Made by a program: the position numbers and the translations under genes
The notes under the pieces: model-generated
What the model was told of the DNA's origin: nothing
The model's database searches: none
What the model saw: only the letters and a program-made list of their open reading frames with translations
Part shown: piece after piece, positions 16,530 through 26,738 of the stretch
Layout of the letters: each line of letters begins with the position of its first letter
Position numbering within the stretch: the first letter of the stretch is position 1
NCBI GenBank assembly: GCA_947259375.1
Contig: CAMYLZ010000029.1
Location: forward strand, 50,520-114,519
Direction: 5' to 3'
Length of the DNA stretch: 64,000 bases
Source: an uncultured Parvularculaceae bacterium
GTDB lineage: Bacteria; Pseudomonadota; Alphaproteobacteria; Caulobacterales; Parvularculaceae

Positions 16530-18329
16530 ATGCACGCCTATCGTACCCATAATTGCGGGCAACTGCGTAAGTTTGAGGTCGGTGAGACTGTCCGGCTATC
16601 TGGCTGGGTGCATCGCAAGCGCGATCATGGCGGGCTCTTGTTCATCGATTTGCGAGACCATTTTGGCCTTACGCAGCTCGTGGTGGAGCCGGAAGCAGCA
16701 TTCTTCGGCGAGGTGGAGCGCGTTCGGCAGGAAAGCGTCGTTCGCATAGATGGCAGGGTCGTCGCTCGTGAAGAGGAGGCGGTGAACCCCAACTTGCCAA
16801 CCGGCGAGATCGAAGTGCGGATTGACGCATTCGAGGTGCTGTCCGGCGCGGATGATCTACCCTTGCCGGTTTTTGGCGAGCCGGATTACCCAGAAGATAT
16901 TCGCATGCGCCATCGGTATCTCGATTTGCGCCGGGAGACCCTCCATCGCAACATTATGTTACGTTCGGAAGTGATCCGCGAAATTCGCAGCGGCATGGAA
17001 AAAAGCGGTTTTACGGATTTCCAAACGCCAATCCTAACTGCATCAAGCCCTGAAGGCGCGCGCGACTTTCTTGTACCTTCCCGTCTGCATCCGGGTAAAT
17101 TCTACGCGCTGCCTCAAGCGCCTCAGGTTTTTAAGCAACTGATCATGGTCTCCGGATTTGACCGTTATTACCAAATCGCGCCGTGTTTTCGCGATGAAGA
17201 TGCGCGGGCGGACCGGTCGGCAGGTGAGTTCTATCAGCTTGACCTTGAAATGAGCTTCGTAGAGCGTCAGGACGTGTTCGACGCTGTCGGTCCAGTAGTC
17301 GAGCAGACTTTCGCAAAATTTGCTGGTGAACGCAGGGTAACCAGTTATCCGTTTCCGATGATCGCATTTGACGAAGCGATGCTGAAATATGGCACCGACA
17401 AACCGGATTTGCGGTGCCCGATTGAGATGCAGGTTGTTTCCGAGCATTTCCGGGAATCCGGGTTCAAGATTTTTGCACGTATCCTCGAAGAAGATCCGAA
17501 AAACGAAATTCGCGCTATTCCGGCTCCAGGTGGCGGTTCACGCGCTTTTTGCGATCGCATGAACGCTTTTGCCCAGAAACAGGGCCTTCCTGGCATGGGC
17601 TATATGATTTTCGACGAGAATGAGGCTAAAGGCCCGCTCGCGAAAAATATCGGGCCGGAACGGTCCGAGGCGGTACGCGCCCAACTCGGCCTGAAAGCTG
17701 GCGACGCTGCGTTCTTCTTGGCTGGCAAACCGGCGGAATTTGTCGCCGTTGCCACCAAGGCGCGAGTCGTTATCGGCGAAGAGCTGGGGCTTACCGATAA
17801 AGACCGGTTTGAACTCGCATGGATTGTCGACTTCCCCATGTATGAGTGGGATGAAGAACGTAAGAAAGTCGAATTCGGTCACAACCCGTTTTCAATGCCG
17901 CAGGGCGGTATTGAGGCGCTGGAAACGGCGGACACTGATGAAAAGAGACTTTCAATCAAGGCGTATCAATATGATATCGTCTGTAATGGTTACGAACTAG
18001 GCTCCGGTGCTATTCGAAACCATCGGCCGGACATCATGTACAAGGCGTTTGAAATTGCCGGATATGGCAAGGATGTTGTCGAAGATAAATTCGGCGGCAT
18101 GCTGAATGCCTTTAAATTCGGGGCGCCGCCGCACGGGGGCTGCGCTCTCGGCATCGAACGAATTGTTATGCTGCTATGTGATCAGGAAAACATTCGCGAA
18201 GTGACAATGTTTCCAATGAATCAGCAGGCTGAGGACTTGTTGCTGCATGCGCCTGCCGAAGCATCGCCGGAACAACTCAAGGACGTGCACATTCGCGTTG
18301 TCATGCCAATTACTGAAAAGAGCGATTGA
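16530..18329 (+). CDS. aspS: Aspartyl-tRNA synthetase
   Basis: Class II aminoacyl-tRNA synthetase, 599 aa, charging tRNA-Asp (and possibly tRNA-Asn if non-discriminating). N-terminal OB-fold anticodon-binding domain ([15 protein letters not shown]), motif 2 [11 protein letters not shown], a bacterial insertion (GAD) domain about residues 290-420, and motif 3 [13 protein letters not shown]. The ATG at 16530 gives the standard [10 protein letters not shown] start. The downstream carboxypeptidase follows after 10 bases and is probably co-transcribed. Confidence 0.97.
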   Translation: MHAYRTHNCGQLRKFEVGETVRLSGWVHRKRDHGGLLFIDLRDHFGLTQLVVEPEAAFFGEVERVRQESVVRIDGRVVAREEEAVNPNLPTGEIEVRIDAFEVLSGADDLPLPVFGEPDYPEDIRMRHRYLDLRRETLHRNIMLRSEVIREIRSGMEKSGFTDFQTPILTASSPEGARDFLVPSRLHPGKFYALPQAPQVFKQLIMVSGFDRYYQIAPCFRDEDARADRSAGEFYQLDLEMSFVERQDVFDAVGPVVEQTFAKFAGERRVTSYPFPMIAFDEAMLKYGTDKPDLRCPIEMQVVSEHFRESGFKIFARILEEDPKNEIRAIPAPGGGSRAFCDRMNAFAQKQGLPGMGYMIFDENEAKGPLAKNIGPERSEAVRAQLGLKAGDAAFFLAGKPAEFVAVATKARVVIGEELGLTDKDRFELAWIVDFPMYEWDEERKKVEFGHNPFSMPQGGIEALETADTDEKRLSIKAYQYDIVCNGYELGSGAIRNHRPDIMYKAFEIAGYGKDVVEDKFGGMLNAFKFGAPPHGGCALGIERIVMLLCDQENIREVTMFPMNQQAEDLLLHAPAEASPEQLKDVHIRVVMPITEKSD

Positions 18330-18339
18330 GAGAGCCGCA

Positions 18340-19461
18340 ATGGTAACGATTACAAGTGATTTCGATAGCGGCAATATCGACGTTCGCGATGTGACCGATG
18401 CATCGGATATCAATCTTGAAATCAAACCGGATGGAGCTGCAGACTTCTTTCAGTGGTTTTTCTTTCGTGTCGACGGTGCTGATCGCCGACCGATGACAAT
18501 CCGCCTCAAAAACGCCTATAGGGCGTCATATGTCGACGGGTGGAAAAACTATCAGGCGGTCGCCTCATATGATCGGGAAAACTGGTTTCGGGTTGCAACG
18601 TCGTTTGATGGCCGCGCGCTGACGATCAATCACCGTTCGGAAGCAGAAACAGTCTACTACGCTTACTTCGCCCCTTACCCGACATCCAGATATCGAGCGA
18701 AAATAGAACAGCTTAAAACGACTGGACGAATGGCGCATGAAATCGTCGGAAAGACGATTGACGGGCAGGATATCGATTTGTTCCGTGTAGGAAACGGCGG
18801 GCTTCAATTTTGGGTGATTGCCCGGCAACATCCCGGCGAAACAATGGGGTCATGGTGGATCGAGGGTTTGCTCGAACGCCTGATTGACCCGGAGAATGAA
18901 GCTGCGGCGTCGTTATGCGAAAAAGCGACATTGAATATCGTCCCTTGCATGAACCTTGACGGCGCGAAGCGTGGCCACCTTCGGACTAATGCCGCGGGCA
19001 CAGACCTCAATCGGGCTTGGCGTAATGCCAGCATGGAAAAAAGCCCGGAAGTTTACATGGTGCGGGAGCGCATGCGTGCAACCGGCGTCGACTTTTTCCT
19101 CGACGTTCATGGGGATGAAGCAATCCCGAACAATTTTCTCGACAGTGCGCAGGGCATACCTTCCTGGAATGATCGACATCAAAAGCTTTTCAATCGCTAT
19201 TCCGCGCGCCTCCTCGATATAAGCGAGGATTTTCAGACGAAAGACGGCTATCCCGCGTCAGCGCCGGGCGACGCTAACCTTGACATTGCCAATTCCTATG
19301 TGGCTGAGACTTGGGGCTGCCTTTCGATGACGCTTGAAATGCCTTTCAAGGACGCCGAGGTGAACCCGGATCCAGACCATGGCTGGTCGCCAGAGCGGTG
19401 CCGCAAATTCGCTGGCGAACATCTCGCTGTAATGGCTGAGATTGCGGATCAGATTCGCTGA
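18340..19461 (+). CDS. M14 family zinc carboxypeptidase (cytosolic-type)
   Basis: 373-residue metallocarboxypeptidase resembling the cytosolic/AGBL-type M14 branch, with an N-terminal beta-sandwich (about residues 1-120) and then the catalytic domain. Zinc ligands are in RQHPGETMGSWW (HxxE) and DVHGDE; the catalytic Glu is likely in TLEMPFKD. No signal peptide, so probably cytoplasmic. Relatives remove C-terminal residues from peptides; the bacterial substrate is unknown. Start at 18340 avoids a long overlap with aspS. Confidence 0.88.
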   Translation: MVTITSDFDSGNIDVRDVTDASDINLEIKPDGAADFFQWFFFRVDGADRRPMTIRLKNAYRASYVDGWKNYQAVASYDRENWFRVATSFDGRALTINHRSEAETVYYAYFAPYPTSRYRAKIEQLKTTGRMAHEIVGKTIDGQDIDLFRVGNGGLQFWVIARQHPGETMGSWWIEGLLERLIDPENEAAASLCEKATLNIVPCMNLDGAKRGHLRTNAAGTDLNRAWRNASMEKSPEVYMVRERMRATGVDFFLDVHGDEAIPNNFLDSAQGIPSWNDRHQKLFNRYSARLLDISEDFQTKDGYPASAPGDANLDIANSYVAETWGCLSMTLEMPFKDAEVNPDPDHGWSPERCRKFAGEHLAVMAEIADQIR

Positions 19462-19554
19462 AGCGCGGATTTATCGCGGCTGCACAGGCTCGCGAAAAGT
19501 GTGTGTTTTTGATAAAACCAAGGCGATTTCGCCCATTAGCTACGTCAGGTGCCT

Positions 19555-21543
19555 ATGATACCGGAAATCGGTCATTTTGCATTAATCTTGGCCTTCATGA
19601 TTGCGATCGCTCAGTCAGTGTCACTGCTTATTGGTTTTAATCGCGCTGATGCGCGTTTTGCCGCTTTTGGCGGGCGTGCGTCCATCGTAATATTCTGCCT
19701 TGCCGGACTGGCGTTTAGTTGCCTGATGTTCGCCTATGCGACGTCGGATTTTTCAGTCGCGAATGTTTTTGAGAACTCTCATTCGGCCAAACCTTTTATT
19801 TATAAACTGACAGGCACATGGGGAAACCATGAAGGGTCGATGCTTTTGTGGGTATTGATCCTCGCTTTATTCAGTGCGGTGCTTGCAATGCAGGCGCGCG
19901 CAGCACCTGTAAAACTTCACATGCTGACGCTTGGCGTTCAGGCGATGATCATCACTGCTTTCATTGCTTTTGTTTTATTCACTTCGAATCCATTCGAACG
20001 GCTTTTCCCGACGCCGATGAACGGCGAAGGTCTCAATCCTTTGTTGCAAGACCCCGGTCTCGCAATTCACCCGCCCTTTCTTTATCTCGGCTATGTCGGT
20101 TTCTCGATACCGTTTTCTTTCGCCGTGGCGGGTCTCGTGCTTGGTCGGGTGGATTCGGTTTGGGGGCGGTTAGTGCGTCCCTGGGCGCTGATTGCCTGGG
20201 TGTTTCTCACTATCGGAATCGCACTTGGCGCGTGGTGGGCCTATTATGAACTCGGATGGGGGGGCTGGTGGGCCTGGGATCCGGTAGAGAATGCGTCGTT
20301 CATGCCGTGGCTAGCTGGAACCGCTTTGATCCATACAGTGCGAGTTGTCGAGCGGCGGGACGCGATGAAAGGGTGGGCGTCGTTGCTCGCCATTACGACA
20401 TTTTCACTCAGCCTTGTCGGAACGTTCCTGGTGCGCTCGGGCGTGTTGACTTCCGTCCATGCCTTTGCCGTCGATCCTACGCGCGGCGTTTTTATCCTCA
20501 CGATTCTTATGGCGGCGATCGGTGGGTCGCTTACGGTTTACGCCGTGCGGGCATCTACGCTTTCAGCGACAGGCCGGTTTGAGCCAGTGAGCCGGGAAGG
20601 GGCGCTGGTAGTGAATAATGCACTTTTGGTTGCCGCTTGTGCGACGGTTTTTGTGGGCACGTTCTACCCGTTATTCATTGACGTGTTGTCGGGAGATAAG
20701 ATTTCCGTCGGGGCGCCGTATTTTAATTTGATCTTTACAAAGATTGCGGCGTTGACTCTTGCTATAGCGGCGATCGGCACATTGCTTGCTTGGAAGCGTG
20801 CAAATCTACGCACCGTGCTACGTAGCATGGCGCCGATAGCCGCTGCGGCATTGGCGGCGGGCGTTATTGTGCTCGTTATCGCTGAGCGCGAGCGTGTTGC
20901 CGGGGCGTTTGCAGTGATGCTTGTCGTTTGGTTGGCTGGGGGCGCACTGATTGACATTATCGGACGGACCAAGCTCTTCCGTGTTCCGTTAAAAGACAGC
21001 CTAGCCCGCGCACGAGGCCTCCCGGGCGCAGCCTGGGGAGCGGTAATTGCACATTCCGGCTTGGCTCTCTTCGCTTTTGGCGCCGCTGGCGCCAGCCTTT
21101 GGAATGCGGAACATGTCGCACTCATGGCGGAAGGCGATAGTGCTGAGATCTCTGGTTATGAAGTGACGCTGACATCCGTAGAGCAGTTTCGGGGTCCCAA
21201 TTACGAAGCCGAGCGTGCATCTTTTATGGCGCGAAGAGGGGCTGACGAATTCGAGATATCAGGTGAGCGGCGTTTTTATCCAATCCGCGGGATGGAAACG
21301 AGCGAAGCAGCGATCCGTGCGCACCGGGTCGGCGACCTTTATGTATCCTTCGGCGCCAATCAAACCGGTCGTGGCTGGCCTGTGCGACTTTATTACAAGC
21401 CATTTGTCGGCTGCTTGTGGTGGGGCGCGGCGTTAACGGCGTTGGGCGGATTAGTCGCTTTTACCGATCGCGGGCGGAAGCCCGCAAGACTGCGCCGGCG
21501 AAGACATGCGTCCCCCGCCGGCATGAAGGTAGCGCCGGTATGA
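19555..21543 (+). CDS. ccmF: Heme lyase CcmF
   Basis: Large inner-membrane subunit of System I cytochrome c maturation (662 aa), which ligates heme delivered by CcmE to CxxCH apocytochromes in the periplasm. Many transmembrane segments; the tryptophan-rich signature GWGGWWAWDPVENASFMPWL is intact. ATG at 19555 gives the conserved MIPEIGHFAL; an in-frame GTG at 19549 would add two residues. Its TGA overlaps the ccmG ATG. ccmE and ccmABCD are not adjacent and must lie elsewhere. Confidence 0.96.
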   Translation: MIPEIGHFALILAFMIAIAQSVSLLIGFNRADARFAAFGGRASIVIFCLAGLAFSCLMFAYATSDFSVANVFENSHSAKPFIYKLTGTWGNHEGSMLLWVLILALFSAVLAMQARAAPVKLHMLTLGVQAMIITAFIAFVLFTSNPFERLFPTPMNGEGLNPLLQDPGLAIHPPFLYLGYVGFSIPFSFAVAGLVLGRVDSVWGRLVRPWALIAWVFLTIGIALGAWWAYYELGWGGWWAWDPVENASFMPWLAGTALIHTVRVVERRDAMKGWASLLAITTFSLSLVGTFLVRSGVLTSVHAFAVDPTRGVFILTILMAAIGGSLTVYAVRASTLSATGRFEPVSREGALVVNNALLVAACATVFVGTFYPLFIDVLSGDKISVGAPYFNLIFTKIAALTLAIAAIGTLLAWKRANLRTVLRSMAPIAAAALAAGVIVLVIAERERVAGAFAVMLVVWLAGGALIDIIGRTKLFRVPLKDSLARARGLPGAAWGAVIAHSGLALFAFGAAGASLWNAEHVALMAEGDSAEISGYEVTLTSVEQFRGPNYEAERASFMARRGADEFEISGERRFYPIRGMETSEAAIRAHRVGDLYVSFGANQTGRGWPVRLYYKPFVGCLWWGAALTALGGLVAFTDRGRKPARLRRRRHASPAGMKVAPV

Positions 21544-22076
21544 GAAAAACAGTTCTGTTTGCACCTTTGATCGTATTCCTGATTGTCGGTAGTTTCTTTG
21601 CATGGGGATTGACCCGCGACCCCTCGCGAATCCCTTCGCAATTGATCGACCGCCCTTTGCCAGAGTTTAACCTGCCGGCCGTGCCGGGCTTTCAGCAGGG
21701 GTTATCTTCGGGAGACTTGCAAGGCCAGGTCACGTTGCTCAATGTTTTTGCGTCGTGGTGCGTGAGTTGCCATGTCGAACACCCATTACTGATGGAGCTT
21801 GCTGCAAGGCGCGAAGTGCCGATTTACGGTCTCAACTGGAAAGAAAAAGGCCTTAACGACGGTAAAGAATGGCTTGAACGGTTCGGCAATCCATACGGTC
21901 GCATTGGCGATGACCGAAACGGTCGCGTGGCGATTGATCTCGGTGTCACGGGTGCGCCGGAAACATTTGTCATTGATCGGCAAGGTCGCGTCCGCTTCAA
22001 AGTTATCGGTCCGATTACGGAACGATATTGGAACGAAACGCTAGAGCCGTTAATTGAGGAATTGGAGCGCTCATGA
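21540..22076 (+). CDS. ccmG: Thiol:disulfide interchange protein CcmG/DsbE
   Basis: Membrane-anchored periplasmic thioredoxin-like protein, 178 aa, that reduces apocytochrome or CcmH thiols for heme attachment. N-terminal anchor about residues 5-24, active site ASWCVSCHVEH, cis-proline loop VTGAPETFVID. Overlaps ccmF (ATGA) upstream and ccmH by 4 bp downstream, consistent with one translationally coupled operon. Confidence 0.95.
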   Translation: MRKTVLFAPLIVFLIVGSFFAWGLTRDPSRIPSQLIDRPLPEFNLPAVPGFQQGLSSGDLQGQVTLLNVFASWCVSCHVEHPLLMELAARREVPIYGLNWKEKGLNDGKEWLERFGNPYGRIGDDRNGRVAIDLGVTGAPETFVIDRQGRVRFKVIGPITERYWNETLEPLIEELERS

Positions 22077-22540
22077 GGGGCTTGTTTTCATTCCTGGCGG
22101 CATTTGCAATAAGCGTATGTGCGATAGCGGCCGAACCCGATGAAGTACTCGCCGATCCAGCGCTCGAAGCACGTGCAAAAGAGATCGATGTGCAGTTGCG
22201 TTGTGTAGTGTGCCAGAGCCAGAGCATTGCGGACTCTAATGCGCCGCTTGCAAAAGATATGCGCGTTATCGTCCGCGAGCGGTTGCTTGCAGGGGATACA
22301 GATCAAGAAGCAATCCAGTTCCTGGTTGATCGCTATGGTGATTATGTGCTTTTGAAGCCGCCTATTCAGGGCAACACAGTTTTCCTTTGGCTGTTCCCGG
22401 CATTGGCGGTGGCGGCGAGCGTTGCCATTGCGGTTGCGTATTTGCGGGAGGGCAAAACCAAACCGCCCAAGGCGGCGCGTGCGTTAACTGAAGAGGATGA
22501 TGCAACAATTCAGCGGATCATCGACGAGCACAGCAAATGA
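22073..22540 (+). CDS. ccmH: Cytochrome c maturation protein CcmH (CycL)
   Basis: 155 aa, short CycL-type CcmH. Signal peptide to about residue 20, redox motif LRCVVCQ (Cys44, Cys47), then a transmembrane helix near residues 101-122 (VFLWLFPALAVAASVAIAVA). It binds apocytochrome cysteines in the periplasm. The TPR module fused in E. coli CcmH is a separate gene (ccmI) here, overlapping by 4 bp. Confidence 0.95.
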   Translation: MRGLFSFLAAFAISVCAIAAEPDEVLADPALEARAKEIDVQLRCVVCQSQSIADSNAPLAKDMRVIVRERLLAGDTDQEAIQFLVDRYGDYVLLKPPIQGNTVFLWLFPALAVAASVAIAVAYLREGKTKPPKAARALTEEDDATIQRIIDEHSK

Positions 22541-24138
22541 TTTGGCTTTTGGTTCTGGTTTTGGCGGTGGGTGTTCTGGCATTTTTGGTTGAGCCCTACT
22601 TTCGTAAGTCGAAAACCTTTGATGGCGTTGACGAGCAGGACTACCTCGTGGCGCAGCTCGACGATGTCGTGCGTGACCGCGATGCGGGCCTTTTGGGCGA
22701 AGCAGAGGCCGTAGAAGCCGAGGCTGAAGCGCGCCGACGTTTGCTTGCCGCTGGCGATATTTCCGCGCCGGTAAAAGACGATCGAAACGTCTTTGCGATC
22801 CGACAGTTTGCCACAATGATTATTGGCGCTGCGCCGCTCGCCGCTATTGCTATTTATGTAACTATCGGCAATCCAACGCTCAGTTCCACGCCTGAAGCGC
22901 TGGATATTGCGCGACGAGCACAAATCGCGGGGCAGAGTGCGGCGCCCGTTCCTTCATTGGCGGCTTCGATTAACGCTCTTGAGCAACGTCTGGCGCAGGC
23001 GCCGGAAGACGTTAATGGCTGGGCCATGCTTGGCGAGAGCTATGCACGCTTGGACCGGTTCGCAGAAGCCGCGATGGCCTTTGCCAAAGCTCGAGAATTA
23101 GCGCCAGAGCGCGCGTATTTGCATGCGGCGGAGGGCGAGGCGCTGGTCATGGCGAATAGCGGCATCGTGAACGATGATGCGACCGCAGCGTTGCGCATCG
23201 CCCTCGAACATGACCCCGCAGAGCAGCGGGCCCGATTTTACCTGGCGCTTGGTGATTATCAGCGCGGTGATGCAGAGGCCGCGCTCGAAGCACTTGTGGA
23301 ACTGGCAAATGAAGCGTCGCCGGGTGTGGCTTGGGCGCCTATTGTCCGATCCCAGATTGAAATCATTGCCGCTGAATTGGAAAGGCCGCTCGCAGAGTTG
23401 GGACTAACCGCGCCAGGCTCGGCGCCTTTAATTGATGCGTTGGAGCTAGAAGTTGCTGGAGTGAATGCACGATATGAAAGCTGGATTGCGCTCGCGGAAG
23501 CTTATGCGGCGCAGGGCCAGCGAGAAAATGCTATTGTAACGCTTGATCGCGCTGCTGAACGTTATGCGGACGCCCCGTTTGTCATGCAGCAAATAGAGGC
23601 AACGCGCATTCGCCTAAACACTAAGACGGATGACGAGGAAACGACCCCTATCGGTCCGACAGCGAAGCAAATGCGGATGGCGTCGGAAATGAGCGCAGAC
23701 GACCGGGCCGCTATGATTGCAGGGATGGTCGACGGACTGGCGGCGCGACTTGAGCGTGAACCGGAGGATCTTGTCGGCTGGACGATGCTTGCCCGTTCTT
23801 ATGCCGTTTTAGGAGACATGCAAAATAGTGCGGACGCCTATCAGCGGGCGGCGCAATTAGCGCCGGATGACATCAATTTGCGGCTTGGCCGCGCTGAAGC
23901 GCTCTTGGTCCTGTTGCGTGAAACAGGCGCCCCTATCGACAGCGAGGCGCAAGCGGCGATTGACGATATCTCTCGATTAGATTCTGAGCACCCGTTTGCA
24001 CTTTATTTCCAGGGACTCGCCGCCAGTCAACGTGGCGACAAAGTGCAGGCCAGAGGTTATTGGGAGCGCTTGCTTGCCAGCATGCCGGAAGAGTCGCCCG
24101 ATGCTGATGGGATCAAAGAGTTGATCGACGCACTCTAA
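22537..24138 (+). CDS. ccmI: Cytochrome c biogenesis protein CcmI (CycH), TPR
   Basis: 533-residue apocytochrome chaperone. Two N-terminal transmembrane segments (about residues 1-18 and 88-108) bracket a cytoplasmic leucine-zipper-like helix; the periplasmic remainder has TPR repeats (NGWAMLGESYARLDRFAEAA, GWTMLARSYAVLGDMQNSAD) that bind apocytochrome C-termini. Last gene of the ccmFGHI run. Its TAA and the antiporter's stop share bases at 24135-24138. Confidence 0.93.
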   Translation: MIWLLVLVLAVGVLAFLVEPYFRKSKTFDGVDEQDYLVAQLDDVVRDRDAGLLGEAEAVEAEAEARRRLLAAGDISAPVKDDRNVFAIRQFATMIIGAAPLAAIAIYVTIGNPTLSSTPEALDIARRAQIAGQSAAPVPSLAASINALEQRLAQAPEDVNGWAMLGESYARLDRFAEAAMAFAKARELAPERAYLHAAEGEALVMANSGIVNDDATAALRIALEHDPAEQRARFYLALGDYQRGDAEAALEALVELANEASPGVAWAPIVRSQIEIIAAELERPLAELGLTAPGSAPLIDALELEVAGVNARYESWIALAEAYAAQGQRENAIVTLDRAAERYADAPFVMQQIEATRIRLNTKTDDEETTPIGPTAKQMRMASEMSADDRAAMIAGMVDGLAARLEREPEDLVGWTMLARSYAVLGDMQNSADAYQRAAQLAPDDINLRLGRAEALLVLLRETGAPIDSEAQAAIDDISRLDSEHPFALYFQGLAASQRGDKVQARGYWERLLASMPEESPDADGIKELIDAL

Positions 24139-26651
24139 AGCGCAATTTGCGCATTTGGACCTAAACGCTCTTGCGCTATTCGCCGGATTTTTTCTCGAAT
24201 ATCCGAGTTACGGTTGATGAACGCCTTGAAGTCACGCCGGTGAAGCGCCAGAACGCTGGAAAAGCCGAGCGCAATCACGTCAGCATTGCGCGGCTGATCT
24301 GTTACCAGGGCCAATTCGCCAAAAAAATCACCGGTGCCAAGCGTTACTTTGGCATCGGGCAGGATGACGTTTACCGCGCCATTAGCGATGAAGTACATCT
24401 CGTCGCCAATCTCGCCGCGTTTGATAATAACGTCGCCAGGGGCGAAAAAACGCGTTTTTAGCAGGCGAGCAATACTTTTTTGGCGCCCAAGGCCGACATC
24501 CTCAAAAAATGGAACTTTTGCCACGAGCTCAGCAGGGTTGAGCTTTAATCGCAGTGGCGGCAAGCGACCTTCTTCGGCGCCTACACCATCAAGCCGCGAA
24601 AGAAGGTCGCTATGGATCTCGGGACCGATGAGCGACTGTTCAAGGAGGTGGTTGTATGCCTTTTCTTCCAGGCGCAGCCCGGCCAACGTCAAGTCGCGGC
24701 GATGTAGCGCGGCGGCATATTCGGGATATTGCAACGCCAGCGCTTCTGCATTTTGAGACACTATGGCAAATCGTTCAGCAATATCTTGCCGGAAGCGCTC
24801 GCGTGCCGTTTCGGGCAATAAAGCCTCAATCTCACCAATGTCATTTTTAAGCTGCTCGCGCAGAACTTGGCGGATAAATTCAAGCACGCCTAGCCGCCGC
24901 GCAAGCGCTCGGGCCAGCGGCGCGGCAAAACCTGTTCTGCGTTGAATATTAAGCGCATTACGAAAGCCTACACGAAAAGCGACGCCGGTATCTGATGCTT
25001 GCCGCCAGCCAAGCGTTTTAGGTTGCAAAGCGTCAGTAACATCGTCAAGACGCGAAAGCGCGTCTTGTAGTTGGCCTGTCGTAGTAAAGCCTTCGCCGAA
25101 TCGTTTGAGGTATTGGTGACGCTCTTGCGCTAGCGCCATCGCCTGCCCGATACGGACCCAGTCTTCAGTACAAAGGTTGTCGCCCTTTGCCTGTGACTCG
25201 ATTTTGGCAGCGGCGTCCTTAAACCGATTCAACGCGGTGCGGCGTTCTTCTGTATTCACATCATGAAAGGTGGCGAAGCGATCGAGTTCTCCGTACACTA
25301 ACTGCAACGCATTGAAAACAGATCGGTCTCGGATAGCTTGATCGGCCGGCGCAAGTTTGTCGAGGCCAAATAACTTCATAAGCCCGTGAATAGTGGTTGC
25401 CTGGAACAGAAGTGTGAACAAAACGTAGCTCGTCACGAGAACGACAACGAAGTTCCGCTCAGCTTCCGGAATGGCTTCTGTTTCGAGGACGATCAGGGCA
25501 AGCGCCAGAGATACTGCGCCGCGAAGACCGCCCCAGAACATGATAGTCCGGTAGCCGAGGCTGACATGCTGCGCCACGCCAAAGCGGCTAAGAACTGGCA
25601 GCAGTCCGTAAATTATGAAAGCGCGCGCCAGCGTCGCCATGCCGATGACTAAAATAATATCATCGATGTAATCGATCACGTGGTCGCCCAGCATCCGGGG
25701 AACTGCTAAGCCGACCAGAATGAAAATGAGAGATGTCGCCCAGAATCCAAGCTGGCGCCACGCGTGTTCAATTTCCTCGAAAGCTTGCGGCGGAATCATC
25801 CGCCGGCCGATGGAGCCAACTGAAAGACCGGAAGCGACAACGGCCATTACGCCAGACATATGCAAAAAATGCTCTGCAACAACAAAGGAAACGAATGGGA
25901 GCGTTACCGTCAGGGTCAGGATTATGATAGTGTCCCGTCGGAACATGCCCATTATCCAGATGGCGGGACGCGAGACGATAACGCCAACGACGACGCCTCC
26001 AAGAAACACTATAAGAAACTCTACGACGCTGTTAACGAAATTGGGATTTGCGTCCTGGGCCAGCATGGCGATAAAGATTGCGGAAACGACGATAGCGGTT
26101 GCGTCGTTAAAAAGGCTTTCTCCTTCTACGAGGACGGTGAGCCGCTTGGGCGCATTCAAATCCTTGAAGAGTGCGATGACAGCGACCGGATCGGTTGCTG
26201 ATACGATTGCGCCTAACAAGAGACAAACAACGATAGCCGCACCGGAGGCCGCAGAAAGAGAGGCGCCAATGATACCGGTTGAAATCACAACGCCGATGAT
26301 CGCCAAAAAAAGGATGGAACGCATGTCGGCGAGGAGTTTGCGTAAATCAAGAGTCAACGCGCTTTCAAACACAAGCGCCGGCAGGAATAGGAACAAAATG
26401 ACGTCGGACGTGATCGACAACCCGCCGATTGCTTGAGCGATCTGCCGCCATAACGGCTCGCCACCATGTGCGTCATGCGGATCGTTCGAAACAACGTTGC
26501 CGTCAAGGCCGAGTTGCTGGGCGGCAAAACCCAGAGCAATCCCGACTAAAGCTAAAAGTACAGTATAGGGAATATTGCTGCGTCGCGCTACCGGTAGCAT
26601 TAACACGGCCAAAGTCAGGACGCTGGCCAATCCAAATACGACGCCCCACAT
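24135..26651 (-). CDS. Na+/H+ antiporter (CPA1/NhaP type) with C-terminal cyclic-nucleotide-binding domain
   Basis: 838-residue antiporter. About 12 transmembrane helices fill residues 1-420, including the CPA1 ion-site motifs GAIVSATDPVAVIALF and EGESLFNDATAIVV. A long cytoplasmic helical region follows, then a CNB domain (about residues 710-830; GDVIIKRGEIGDEMYFI, GDFFGELALVTDQPRNADV). The PBC motif FGELALVTDQPRNAD has Asn where cAMP binders usually have Thr/Ser after Arg. Probably a cation/proton antiporter gated by its CNB domain. Start at 26651 is the first Met before the first helix. Confidence 0.92.
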   Translation of the reverse strand: MWGVVFGLASVLTLAVLMLPVARRSNIPYTVLLALVGIALGFAAQQLGLDGNVVSNDPHDAHGGEPLWRQIAQAIGGLSITSDVILFLFLPALVFESALTLDLRKLLADMRSILFLAIIGVVISTGIIGASLSAASGAAIVVCLLLGAIVSATDPVAVIALFKDLNAPKRLTVLVEGESLFNDATAIVVSAIFIAMLAQDANPNFVNSVVEFLIVFLGGVVVGVIVSRPAIWIMGMFRRDTIIILTLTVTLPFVSFVVAEHFLHMSGVMAVVASGLSVGSIGRRMIPPQAFEEIEHAWRQLGFWATSLIFILVGLAVPRMLGDHVIDYIDDIILVIGMATLARAFIIYGLLPVLSRFGVAQHVSLGYRTIMFWGGLRGAVSLALALIVLETEAIPEAERNFVVVLVTSYVLFTLLFQATTIHGLMKLFGLDKLAPADQAIRDRSVFNALQLVYGELDRFATFHDVNTEERRTALNRFKDAAAKIESQAKGDNLCTEDWVRIGQAMALAQERHQYLKRFGEGFTTTGQLQDALSRLDDVTDALQPKTLGWRQASDTGVAFRVGFRNALNIQRRTGFAAPLARALARRLGVLEFIRQVLREQLKNDIGEIEALLPETARERFRQDIAERFAIVSQNAEALALQYPEYAAALHRRDLTLAGLRLEEKAYNHLLEQSLIGPEIHSDLLSRLDGVGAEEGRLPPLRLKLNPAELVAKVPFFEDVGLGRQKSIARLLKTRFFAPGDVIIKRGEIGDEMYFIANGAVNVILPDAKVTLGTGDFFGELALVTDQPRNADVIALGFSSVLALHRRDFKAFINRNSDIREKIRRIAQERLGPNAQIAL

Positions 26652-26738
26652 GACGCTCACCCCGTTGCCTTGCAATGTAATCGCTGACGGTCCTCGCCAG
26701 CGCACTCCAAAAAGCCGTTTGGCTATTTACAATATTCT

